In this document: in pieces, positions 36,327-44,766 of the stretch | How positions within the stretch are numbered: the first letter of the stretch is position 1 | How the letters are laid out: the number at the start of each line of letters is the position of its first letter | From: Corynebacterium felinum | Lineage (GTDB): Bacteria > Actinomycetota > Actinomycetes > Mycobacteriales > Mycobacteriaceae | DNA length: 64,000 nt | Assembly (NCBI RefSeq): GCF_030408755.1 | Contig: NZ_CP047209.1 | Location: forward strand, 3,172,026-3,236,025 | Reading direction: 5' to 3' | Notes under the pieces: generated by a model | Database searches by the model: none | What the model was told of the DNA's origin: nothing | Seen by the model: the letters and a program-made list of their open reading frames with translations, nothing else | Made by a program: the position numbers and the translations under genes

Positions 36327-36342
36327 TGTTTCACGTGAAACA
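36327..36342. other. parS: parS site 7
   Basis: Perfect TGTTTCACGTGAAACA in the gene-poor region. Confidence 0.93.
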
Positions 36343-37099
36343 TTCACCCTACTAATTGTCTTGTTTTCGGCAGTGGCGACTGCCGGATAGCTTCCAACGA
36401 CACCAAAGTCCCCTGAAGTTCTTGAAGTAAAGCGCGGTAGTGGGTTTTGCCACCTTGTTGAGAACATTACGATCTCAATTTCGACATGGCGATATCCGCT
36501 GCTTTGATACACGGTTTCATCGTTGGATGGCGGTGTTGGGCATTGGAGCAAAACCACGCAACAGCCCACGACAGATTTTTAATAGCGTCACCTTCACTGT
36601 TTCCTTTTCCACTCAATAAGTAGGAGTACTCACAACAGGGGTGCAATTGATTTTAATGGAATCGTCGTCTTCCTTAGGGTTTAAAAAATCCTTGCGCATA
36701 GTTATGCTTCGGGGGTTTAGTCCTGGCTGGAATCCTAATCCACCACAATAGAAATCTCGTTTGAGGGGCTAAAGTATGCTACGTATGCAGCTTCTACAAA
36801 GTTCAACGCAACGGGGTGGTCTTTGAAGGAGACGTCCGAAAGCGATTAAGTGAACCCAATGGACGCACACTCTTGACACTTAATTGTCGACGATAGGAGG
36901 TATGTTTTTTAGTGACTTTGTTCTTCGGAAGGCAACGCCAACCAACAAACAGGAGGGGCTCCGTTTCACGATTAGCGCTCATATACCAGCCGAAAACCGT
37001 TGCTAGGCATTCTTCTCAACCCGCCTCGTCATCTTCATACAAGCAGTTGGGGCTTCCTGATTGCGCAGACGATGCGGTTTCTGCGCGATCGTTTTTCTA

Positions 37100-37115
37100 T
37101 GTTTCACGTGAAACA
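37100..37115. other. parS: parS site 8
   Basis: Perfect TGTTTCACGTGAAACA, extended to a 22-bp palindrome by CTA and TAG on the two sides. Confidence 0.93.
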
Positions 37116-37834
37116 TAGACACGAGAGCCCATGCCAAAAAGCGCAACCTGGCATAACCAAACTCAATGTGCGATGCCTCAAGTTCTAGGATCGGGGCTAG
37201 GTGAGGGTTAAAAAATGCACCGAGCTCGTGCCACAGCGATGGCGGGGAATGGTTCATTGAAACTTCGCCTTGGAGTACAAGAATTGAAATTGCGGCAGTG
37301 CAGGCATCTCAAGGATAGGGGTGAAGAAGAAAATTGGGGCTAGAAGAATGCACTGACGAAAGCAGAACTGGGTTTAGAAGAAAACATAATAGTGTGCGTG
37401 CTAGGTAAAACAGTGGCGCTAATTTTGTTGTTCGAGGAATTGATGGGGGATTAGAGGTTGGGGCACGCCACATTCGTGTCAGTGAGAGAACGTGGGCGAG
37501 TGATAAAAGGAGGGGTGAAAACCCGAAAAAACAACTATGAGGGGTGAAGTTGGCACGGGTACACAAAGTTATCTTATTTACATCACTGTGACGATAATTG
37601 TGACGCTGGCAGATGGTTGCCGGGGAGGGGAGTGAGACCTATTGAAGGCGTCTTGTGAGAGTCAGGCACTCAAGCTATCGCCAACACACCACCCGCGCCG
37701 AGGGAGATAGGAACTCTTTGAGCCGGGCGGTCGGTGACAATGAAGTGCGGTAGGTTGAGGCGTCGAAAAGCAGGAAAGCTCAAAAACAACCCCTAGTTAT
37801 ATTCAATTGCCAGCAATGTAAGTAAAGGGGGAGG

Positions 37835-38941
37835 TTAGCGCCACTCACCGCGATGATAGCTCGGCGCAACCGGCCAATCCGAACGATCCAAACTCAACGC
37901 ATGAGCAGCACGCACCGGCCACGCAGCATCGAACAAGGCAGCGCGGCCAACATTAATCAGATCCGCCTTCCCCTCATCCAACACCTGCTGAGCCAGCGCA
38001 GGATCACCCAGCTGACCAACAGCCGCAACCGGAACCGACACATGCTTTTTAATCGCCGCAGCGAAAGGAACCTGATAACCAGGACCTGTCACAATTGGGG
38101 CAGGTGCCACACCACCAGACGACACATCAATAAGATCAACGCCCCGCGCCGCTAAATCCTGACACAACTGCACCGAATCAGCCACCGACCATGCATCCAC
38201 GGAAGAATCATCGTCAAACCAGTCCGTGGCCGACAAACGCACGCTTACGGGATAATCCGGACCGACTGCTTCACGCACAGCGTCAACCACCTCATGCACG
38301 AGGCGAGTGCGGTTTGCGAAACTGCCACCATAGTCATCATCGCGCTGGTTTGATAGCGGGGAGAAGAATTGGTGCAGCAAATAACCGTGCGCCGCATGGA
38401 TTTGCACCAAATCGAAGCCGGCAGCGACACTGCGCGCCGCGGCTTGGGCGAACAGAACCGGAATCTGCTGGATCTCCTCACGTGTCATCGCACAAGGGGT
38501 ACGCAGCTTCGGAAACGCCACAGGGCTAGGTGCAGAAGTTTCCCAACCACCATCAGCAATGGGCACAGAGCCAGGGCTAAAGCCTGGCAGCATGGGGAAG
38601 GTTGAGGCTTTACGCCCCGCATGGATCAGCTGAATGCCCATTGCGCTGCCCTGGCTGTGAACACAATCGACGATTCTGCGCCACGCCTGGGCCTGTTCAT
38701 CCGTCCACATACCCGCGCACAGCGGCGAGATCCGACCCTCAGGGCAGATCGCACTCGCCTCAGCCACGATCAGGCCGAAGCCACCGGCAGCGCGGGCACC
38801 GTAGTGCTGGAGGTGCCAATCAGTGACCATGCCGTCGCGGCCGATTGCCTGATATTGGCACATCGGTGGAAGCACGATGCGGTTACGGAGCTGAAGACCA
38901 CGCAATGAAAAAGGTTGGAAAAGGGAAGGGATTGTTGTCAT
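37835..38941 (-). CDS. NADH:flavin oxidoreductase, YqjM/NamA-type old yellow enzyme
   Basis: FMN-dependent reductase of activated C=C bonds. The 368-residue TIM barrel starts FQPFSLRGLQLRNRIVLPPMCQYQA, where the Cys of PPMCQYQA is the flavin-tuning residue of the YqjM class. HAAHGYLLHQFFSPLSNQR carries the substrate-binding His pair, and INVGRAALFD the phosphate-binding Arg. ATG 38941 is preferred over an in-frame TTG nine nt upstream. It is divergent from the Rieske gene. The physiological substrate is unknown. Confidence 0.88.
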   Translation of the reverse strand: MTTIPSLFQPFSLRGLQLRNRIVLPPMCQYQAIGRDGMVTDWHLQHYGARAAGGFGLIVAEASAICPEGRISPLCAGMWTDEQAQAWRRIVDCVHSQGSAMGIQLIHAGRKASTFPMLPGFSPGSVPIADGGWETSAPSPVAFPKLRTPCAMTREEIQQIPVLFAQAAARSVAAGFDLVQIHAAHGYLLHQFFSPLSNQRDDDYGGSFANRTRLVHEVVDAVREAVGPDYPVSVRLSATDWFDDDSSVDAWSVADSVQLCQDLAARGVDLIDVSSGGVAPAPIVTGPGYQVPFAAAIKKHVSVPVAAVGQLGDPALAQQVLDEGKADLINVGRAALFDAAWPVRAAHALSLDRSDWPVAPSYHRGEWR

Positions 38942-39075
38942 ACCGCACAAGCTTAATCGTTGGAGCAGAGCAATCGCTGCCCTTTTTCCACAACTCAGCG
39001 CACATGCGGGAATCTTCGTGGCGCACAGATGGGGGTAATGGAGTTTGTGGGGCTGAAAGTGCGATACTGGAAACC

Positions 39076-39510
39076 ATGACTACCCAAAATTTCCCCCATC
39101 CCACCGATCCTGAGCACGCTAGTAGCCCACGCGCAACTGGCGCGGGGCAGGTGAAGTGTAGCCGCCGGATGTTCTTGCTGGGCACCGCGACTACTTTTGC
39201 TGGGATTGCCCTTACAGCCTGCGGTAAAGACCCTGTCGAGTTGAGCATTGCCGATGTCCCTGTTGGTAGCGCGGTGATTGTCGATGGTGTGATCCTGGCC
39301 CAACCGGTGGCAGGTGAGTACAAGGCGTATTCCACGGTGTGTCCGCACCAGAATTCGCAGATCAGTCAGGTTGATGGTGATATTGTGCGCTGCCCGACGC
39401 ACAATTCGGAGTTTTCGATTGTTGATGGTGCTGTGATCAGCGGACCTGCCCGCGACCCGATGAAGCCACTGAATGTGGCGGTTTCGGGCGAGACCGCAAC
39501 GGTCGGCTAG
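39076..39510 (+). CDS. Rieske [2Fe-2S] lipoprotein
   Basis: A 144-residue small iron-sulfur protein, probably exported. The N-terminus has the pair RR in CSRRMFLLGTATTFAGIAL followed by a lipobox LTAC, so Tat export with lipid attachment is likely. The cluster ligands are visible as CPHQN and CPTHNSEF (C-x-H and C-x2-H), giving a complete Rieske centre. ATG 39076 is preferred because the frame upstream is open but unrelated. It may pass electrons to an unidentified partner; it is followed by a transporter on the same strand. Confidence 0.83.
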   Translation: MTTQNFPHPTDPEHASSPRATGAGQVKCSRRMFLLGTATTFAGIALTACGKDPVELSIADVPVGSAVIVDGVILAQPVAGEYKAYSTVCPHQNSQISQVDGDIVRCPTHNSEFSIVDGAVISGPARDPMKPLNVAVSGETATVG

Positions 39511-39526
39511 ATGCGTGCGCGTGGCT

Positions 39527-40483
39527 ATGCGAGGACTTGTTCAGCGGCTTGATCCGCTTATTGTTTTGATCATTGCGGCGGTTATCCTGGCGATTGTCTT
39601 TCCCGCCCAAGGCTCCTTTGCGCAGGCTTTTTCTTTGGCCACGAAAATCGGTATTGCGGTGCTGTTTTTCCTCTACGGTGCCCGTTTATCCACGGCGCAG
39701 GCGTTGCAGGGCGTGAAGCACTGGCGGTTGCATCTTGTTATTTTAGCTTTTACTTTTGTGGTGTTTCCGCTGGTTGGTCTGGCGCTATCGCCGCTGAAGT
39801 TGCTGGTGGGTGCGCCGTTGTATGCGGGGATTGTGTATTTGACCTTGGTTCCGTCGACGGTGCAGTCGTCGGTGGCGTTTACTTCGATTGCGCGGGGAAA
39901 TGTTGCTGGGGCGATTGTTGCGGCTTCGGCAAGTAATCTTGCCGGTGTTTTCCTCACACCCGTGCTCGTGATGCTGTTTATGCGCGCTGATCAGGGTGTG
40001 CGTATCGACGCCGGGGTCTTTGTTGATATTGCCGTGCAACTTTTGCTGCCCTTCATTGTCGGCCAGTTCTGCCGTCCTTTAGTGGGCAGTTTCGCCGCGC
40101 TCAAGGCTACGAAGATAGTCGATCGCGGGTCGATCGCCATGGTGGTGTACTCGGCGTTTAGCGCAGGTGTGGTTGCTGGTGTGTGGTCGAAGGTACGCCT
40201 TGTTGACGTGGCATTTTTGTGCATTTTATCGGTTGTAGTGGTGGCCTTCATGCTGTGGCTGAGCTTCGTGGTGGCTAAACGTTTAGGTTTTGACGATGCT
40301 GATCGCAAGGCAATTCAGTTCTGTGGTTCAAAGAAGTCACTTGCGACAGGTTTGCCTATGGCTGCGGTGATTTTTGGCGGAGCGAATGTGGGTATGTTGA
40401 TTTTGCCGTTGATGATTTTCCACCAGATTCAATTGATGATGTGTTCTGCTTTGGCATCGGCGTATGCTCGTAGAATCGACTAG
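39527..40483 (+). CDS. Bile acid:sodium symporter-like membrane protein (SBF-like, YfeH type)
   Basis: A 318-residue protein with about ten membrane segments (for example LIVLIIAAVILAIVF, IGIAVLFFLYGARLS, LVILAFTFVVFPLVGLAL). The motifs YLTLVPSTVQSSVAFTSIARGN and FCGSKKSLATGLPMA are the two broken-helix segments of this family that form the sodium and substrate site. The real substrate of bacterial YfeH-type members is unknown. ATG 39527 gives the normal N-terminus; it begins 16 nt after the Rieske gene stop. Confidence 0.83.
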   Translation: MRGLVQRLDPLIVLIIAAVILAIVFPAQGSFAQAFSLATKIGIAVLFFLYGARLSTAQALQGVKHWRLHLVILAFTFVVFPLVGLALSPLKLLVGAPLYAGIVYLTLVPSTVQSSVAFTSIARGNVAGAIVAASASNLAGVFLTPVLVMLFMRADQGVRIDAGVFVDIAVQLLLPFIVGQFCRPLVGSFAALKATKIVDRGSIAMVVYSAFSAGVVAGVWSKVRLVDVAFLCILSVVVVAFMLWLSFVVAKRLGFDDADRKAIQFCGSKKSLATGLPMAAVIFGGANVGMLILPLMIFHQIQLMMCSALASAYARRID

Positions 40484-40517
40484 ACCACCTACCACCTTGT
40501 ACACAAAGGATATTGTG

Positions 40518-40826
40518 ATGAGCTCGTTATTTGTTCGGATTGATTTAACTATTCCCGGCGCTGGTTCCACTACGCACATTGCGGAATTGGTACCACAGGC
40601 TGCAGGTATGTGTGCGTTGGTGCGCATGATTGAGCTAGATCCGCAGGGACGGATTCACGGGATGGCTACTGCTGACAAGATGGTTGGTATGGCTTCTGCC
40701 CCACAGAAGTTGGTGCCGCATCCTGATTCTTATGCCGATTTCCCTGATATTGAGCCCTCATCCGTTTCGCAGGAAGAATTCGATACTTTGTGGCAGGAAG
40801 CGAAAGTAAAGTTCCCCGACTTTTAA
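40518..40826 (+). CDS. Small conserved-looking hypothetical protein, 102 residues
   Basis: I do not recognise the family. ATG 40518 has AAAGGA 7 nt upstream, a convincing start. The product begins MSSLFVRIDLTIPGAGSTTH and looks soluble and acidic, with a probable beta-rich first half and an acidic C-terminal helix (SQEEFDTLWQEAKVKFPDF). No cysteines beyond one, no membrane helix. It follows the transporter by 34 nt and may be in its transcript. Confidence 0.7.
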   Translation: MSSLFVRIDLTIPGAGSTTHIAELVPQAAGMCALVRMIELDPQGRIHGMATADKMVGMASAPQKLVPHPDSYADFPDIEPSSVSQEEFDTLWQEAKVKFPDF

Positions 40827-40875
40827 CCGCTTTATATCCACAGGCACTTTATTTCACCGCGGTATACCGCAATTG

Positions 40876-40913
40876 CACAAGGCGAATGTTTCACGTGAAA
40901 CATTCGCCTTGTG
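40876..40913. terminator. parS: 38-bp perfect palindrome with parS site 9 at its centre
   Basis: The 16-bp parS TGTTTCACGTGAAACA (40887-40902) is extended by 11 perfectly paired bases on each side, CACAAGGCGAA and its complement. It lies in the 93-nt gap between two convergent genes. As RNA it would form a long hairpin in either direction, so it may combine a ParB site with a bidirectional terminator. Confidence 0.8.
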
Positions 40914-40919
40914 TGTCAC

Positions 40920-41525
40920 TTAATTTTCTTCTTGGTCGTAGCCAGGGTGGGTACTCAGCAGCGGCATGGGCATGGGTTGGCGCTTCAAAGCGTCTGCCCA
41001 CACATCTACTTTGCCTGGGGCGATAATATCGCCGGGCAGGCAGGGCGCTACGAACCAGTCGCCGCATTCAATTTCGTGTTCGAGTTGCCCTGGTGCCCAT
41101 TCCGCCCAGCCGACGAAGAAGCGGGCACCTTCGAGTTCGTGGACAAGTGCAGTAGGGTCGGCACGCATATCTACGTGCACAATTCGGTTGGCCAGCCGGT
41201 TGAGGTAGGGTGCCGCGTCAATATCGACTTCGGGTTTGGCTACACCTAGTACTAGGGCGTTTTCGGGGAAGAGGGGGCCGCCGATAAATACCGCTTGGGG
41301 TTTGGCCATGCACAGTGCCCATTCTGGGAGGACGTTGGCTACCGCTTGTTCGGAAATATCGTTAATCACCACACCGAAGGTGCCTTGCTGTCCGTGGTCG
41401 ATGAGAACGACGACACTGCGGCGAAAGTCGTCACTGTTCATGTCGGGTGCAGAGATCAGCAGCATGCCGGGTGCTGGTTCGCTGCGTTCGATTCCGCGGA
41501 ATGAAGTGTGTGCAAATAAAGACAT
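40920..41525 (-). CDS. YqgE/AlgH family protein (UPF0301)
   Basis: A 201-residue cytoplasmic protein of a conserved family without settled function. PGMLLISAPDM, FRRSVVVLIDHGQQGTFGVVIN, FIGGPLFPENALVLG and FFVGWAEWAPGQLEHEI are the four family blocks in the usual order. Its length is normal. It lies downstream of cca on the same strand with a gap of about 200 nt. Confidence 0.9.
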   Translation of the reverse strand: MSLFAHTSFRGIERSEPAPGMLLISAPDMNSDDFRRSVVVLIDHGQQGTFGVVINDISEQAVANVLPEWALCMAKPQAVFIGGPLFPENALVLGVAKPEVDIDAAPYLNRLANRIVHVDMRADPTALVHELEGARFFVGWAEWAPGQLEHEIECGDWFVAPCLPGDIIAPGKVDVWADALKRQPMPMPLLSTHPGYDQEEN

Positions 41526-41732
41526 CAGTCGTTGTTTCCCTGTGTGCCGTGTTCTCCTGATCCTGCCGTTTACACGCGAGTACGTCGTGCGGTAGGGGAG
41601 AACGTGATGGAAAGGGGGGATATGTTGTTTTTTAGTGTAGTGCAGGCCTGTGCGAACACACCCACCGAGGGCTATGCGCCCCCGATCAAAGCCAACGCTT
41701 CCTTAGCATCGTGGGGGTGTGTTTGCTTGCGC

Positions 41733-43205
41733 TTAACCGCTGGGGTTGTCCTTGTAGTCGTTCCACCACTCCAGCAGGTATTTTTCGGCGAGTTCGGGAT
41801 CGAGTGGGCCGAGTTCGAGCCGGAGTTCTTTCAAATATGACCACGCTTTGCCCACCTCAGGTCCTGGCTTTAAGTTGAGCAGTTGCATAATTGCGTTGCC
41901 GTCGAGATCGGGGCGGACGCGGGCGAGATCTTCTTTGGCCGCGATGGCGTCGATACGCTCAAGCAGGTGGTCGTAGGTGCGTTGCAGGCGGGCTGCTTTG
42001 CGCTGGTTACGGGTGGTGCAGTCGGCGCGCACGAGTGTGTGCAGGCGGTCGAGCAGAGCACCGGCGTCAGTGACGTAGCGGCGTACCGCGGAGTCTGTCC
42101 ATTTCCCTTCGGAGAAGCCGTGGAAGCGCATGTGCAGAAAGACCAGCTGTGATACGTCGTTGACCATGGCTTTGGAGTATTTCAGGGCGCGCATGCGGCG
42201 GCGAACAATTTTCGCGCCGACAACTTCGTGCTGATGGAAGCTGACCTTGCCATTCTCGTCGAAGGCGCGGGTATCAGGTTTGCCGATGTCGTGGACCAGC
42301 GCCGCCCAGCGCAGCACAAGATCGGGCTCGCCGTCTTCGCGATCCATGGCTTGGCGCAGCACTTGCAGGGAGTGCGCGTACACATCTTTGTGTTGCTGGT
42401 GCTCATCTTGCGTCATTTTGAGCGCGTCGAGTTCGGGGTAAACAATTTTCGCCAGCCCAGTTTCAGTCATGATGTCAATACCCACCCAAGGCCTGGCACC
42501 GAGCATCAGTTTATCCAGCTCAACTTGGATGCGCTCAGGAGTGATGCGCTGCAGTTCATGCGACATTTCACGCATGGCCTCGTGCACGCGCGGTGCGATG
42601 TCGAAGCCAAGCTGTGAGGCGAAACGGGCAGCGCGCAGCATGCGCAGCGGATCATCGTGGAAGCTTATCGACGGCTTATCGGGGGTGTCTAAACGGTGCG
42701 CTAACAGATCCTCCATGCCCGATAATGGATCACAGAACTCTAGTTCCCCAGCTGGGGTGATCTCCATCGCCATGGCGTTGCAGCGGAAGTCGCGGCGAAT
42801 CAGATCACCTTCTAAGCTGTCGCCGAATTGCACGTCGGGGTTGCGGGAGCACCCGTCGTAAGTATCGGAACGGAAGGTGGTGATTTCGATCTGTTGACCA
42901 GCTTTTTCGGCAGAAACAGTGCCAAAGGCGATCCCCGTGTCCCACACCGCTTCGGCATACTCGTTCAAAATCTCAACAACGAGTTCCGGGCGGGCACTGG
43001 TAGTAAAGTCAAGATCGTTGCCGAGCACACCAAGCAGAGCGTCGCGCACGGAGCCACCCACAAGGTACAGGCGGTGCCCGTGCTCATGAAACTTCTCAGC
43101 CAAAGGCACAAGGTGTGGAAGGTACGGCTCTAACCCCTTGCGGGCCTGCTTAATTGCCTCCTCGGCAGTGTTTACGCTCGGCGCAGCAGAATCAAAAGAG
43201 TTCAT
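41733..43205 (-). CDS. cca: CCA tRNA nucleotidyltransferase
   Basis: Adds or repairs the 3' CCA of tRNAs (the mycobacterial orthologue is annotated pcnA). The 490-residue protein has the nucleotidyltransferase motif LYLVGGSVRDALLGVLGNDLDFTT with the metal-binding DLD, the RRDFRCNAMA block, the hinge motif DDPLRMLRAARFASQLGF, and an HD domain with VHDIGKPDTR. ATG 43205 is preferred although the frame is open for 26 codons further. Divergent from the nudix gene across 337 nt in which I see no RNA gene; gene order equals that of other actinobacterial origins. Confidence 0.93.
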   Translation of the reverse strand: MNSFDSAAPSVNTAEEAIKQARKGLEPYLPHLVPLAEKFHEHGHRLYLVGGSVRDALLGVLGNDLDFTTSARPELVVEILNEYAEAVWDTGIAFGTVSAEKAGQQIEITTFRSDTYDGCSRNPDVQFGDSLEGDLIRRDFRCNAMAMEITPAGELEFCDPLSGMEDLLAHRLDTPDKPSISFHDDPLRMLRAARFASQLGFDIAPRVHEAMREMSHELQRITPERIQVELDKLMLGARPWVGIDIMTETGLAKIVYPELDALKMTQDEHQQHKDVYAHSLQVLRQAMDREDGEPDLVLRWAALVHDIGKPDTRAFDENGKVSFHQHEVVGAKIVRRRMRALKYSKAMVNDVSQLVFLHMRFHGFSEGKWTDSAVRRYVTDAGALLDRLHTLVRADCTTRNQRKAARLQRTYDHLLERIDAIAAKEDLARVRPDLDGNAIMQLLNLKPGPEVGKAWSYLKELRLELGPLDPELAEKYLLEWWNDYKDNPSG

Positions 43206-43542
43206 TTCACAGAAATCGGGGGTAGTCACGTTGCCCCAGTCTACCCTGTAGCCCGTGAGGATAAACACCCCAACTCTCACCACCTGCCTAAGCTAACTGG
43301 CACCACCATCTCATAAACCCCCAAACCCACCACGCACTGCACTGACTCAAACAGCACACCACAAACCAAGTCACCCCACATTCACACCACCGCAGTGAAC
43401 AACTACCACCAAAGGCACAGCTGGTTTAAAAATCTCCTTTCCTCACCTTATTGACCCAAGCGCCCCCTACCAGAAGAAGAAAAGCCCAGTTCAGCTGTGT
43501 CGAGCAGGCGCTAGGCGAGGGAAAAGGATACGATCACTTACG

Positions 43543-44766
43543 ATGACTGAAAAAATCCAGCCACCGACCAACCCCTCCGGGGATAAACGGACCGGTGACT
43601 CACGTCAGCGCCGTCGTCGGCGCCGAGGTCGGGGACGCGGCCACGGAAACTCCAACCAACGCACCCCCGAAAACTCCACCACCGGAGCACCCACCTCAGC
43701 GACGTCGACGAACAACGCTCGACGACACGGCACCCCAGCCCCACAGCGCACCAGCGACGGGGCCAATTCGCGTGCCACAAACACAGGCGAGAACAAGCGC
43801 GCACGTAAAAACAGCGGACATCAGCACAATAAAAACCGCAAGCAGCGCACCGAATCCCGCACCCACAGTGGCCAGCCCACCCCTAACCAGTTAGCCCACA
43901 CCGTGCAGCCCACCGCCACCACACCCACCCCACCACGCTTCTCAGCACTGGACACCCCACACAACCTGCCACCCACAACCACCTCAAGCGAGGTCAGCAG
44001 AAACGGGCATCAGGCACGCACTGGGCGTCGACAAGCAGAACGCAACCAGCGCACCGCCACGCGCACCACACACACCCAACGCGACACTCAGCGCGGCACC
44101 CACGCACCAGCGCAACTAGCCGAGAAGGACACCGCACCGAGCAAAACTGGCCGCAACCAGCAAAAAACACCAGCCAAAAACCGCAAACGCAGTATCCGCA
44201 GCAACCCCCGCAGCAGCACCCCGGCGCGCCGGGGTGTGAAGTATTCCGACTCCTCCACACGGATGGTTGTTCGGGATGAAACCTCTGCGGGCGGGTTGGT
44301 CATTTCGGGGCTTGCGGAAGCTGTTGCCGACAACGGGACCGTTGATTTGAGCAAGATTTATGTTGCTCTTATTGGGCGTATGGATCGTCGCGGGCGTTTG
44401 CTGTGGTCCATGCCGAAGGGGCATGTGGAGCAGGGTGAAGATATTGCGCACACCGCTGAGCGCGAGGTGTGGGAGGAAACTGGTATTCACGGTGAGGTGA
44501 TTGCTGAGCTAGGAGTGATCGACTACTGGTTCGTCTCAGATGGGACGAGGATTCACAAGACTGTGCACCATCATCTTCTGCGCTATGTCGATGGGGTACT
44601 CAATGATGAAGACCCCGAGGTGACCGAAGTCGCGTGGATTCCTGCCTCCGCATTGTCCGAGCATTTTGCTTATGCCGATGAGCGTAAGCTTGCTCGGATT
44701 GCCCACGACATGATCCCCGAATATGCCCGCAAAGAGAAAGCTGAGGGGAGGTCGACCCCGCGGTGA
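43543..44766 (+). CDS. Nudix hydrolase with long basic disordered N-terminus (MutT4-like)
   Basis: Residues 293-315 form a perfect Nudix box, [23 protein letters not shown] (G-x5-E-x7-REVWEETGI), in a C-terminal domain of about 150 residues. The first ~230 residues are low-complexity and basic ([13 protein letters not shown], many Thr/Asn/Gln/Arg), with cytosine-rich codon use unlike the rest of the gene; they look disordered and could bind nucleic acid. Mycobacterial Rv3908 in the same position has a much shorter N-terminus. Overlaps the next gene by 4 nt. The substrate is not known. Confidence 0.87.
   Translation: MTEKIQPPTNPSGDKRTGDSRQRRRRRRGRGRGHGNSNQRTPENSTTGAPTSATSTNNARRHGTPAPQRTSDGANSRATNTGENKRARKNSGHQHNKNRKQRTESRTHSGQPTPNQLAHTVQPTATTPTPPRFSALDTPHNLPPTTTSSEVSRNGHQARTGRRQAERNQRTATRTTHTQRDTQRGTHAPAQLAEKDTAPSKTGRNQQKTPAKNRKRSIRSNPRSSTPARRGVKYSDSSTRMVVRDETSAGGLVISGLAEAVADNGTVDLSKIYVALIGRMDRRGRLLWSMPKGHVEQGEDIAHTAEREVWEETGIHGEVIAELGVIDYWFVSDGTRIHKTVHHHLLRYVDGVLNDEDPEVTEVAWIPASALSEHFAYADERKLARIAHDMIPEYARKEKAEGRSTPR

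Larger units (their letters stand above)
34087..37834. other. Gene-poor region of about 3.7 kb with five parS sites
   Basis: I find no convincing gene. Frames up to about 180 codons exist (for example 34817-35356 and 35035-35559) but they overlap each other, lack good ribosome-binding sites and give Ser/His/Thr-rich text with no family resemblance. Perfect parS palindromes at 34144, 34639, 35703, 36327 and 37100 are spaced roughly 0.5-1.1 kb apart. No tRNA, rRNA or IS end was seen. The region may be the core of the ParB loading domain kept free of transcription, or the remains of deleted genes. Confidence 0.65.

Noticed and set aside
18670..41000. Transcription-factor operators as explanation for the TGTTTCACGTGAAACA palindromes
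   Set aside because: Ten sites mostly outside promoters, one inside a gene and several between convergent genes, with parAB nearby, fit ParB sites better.
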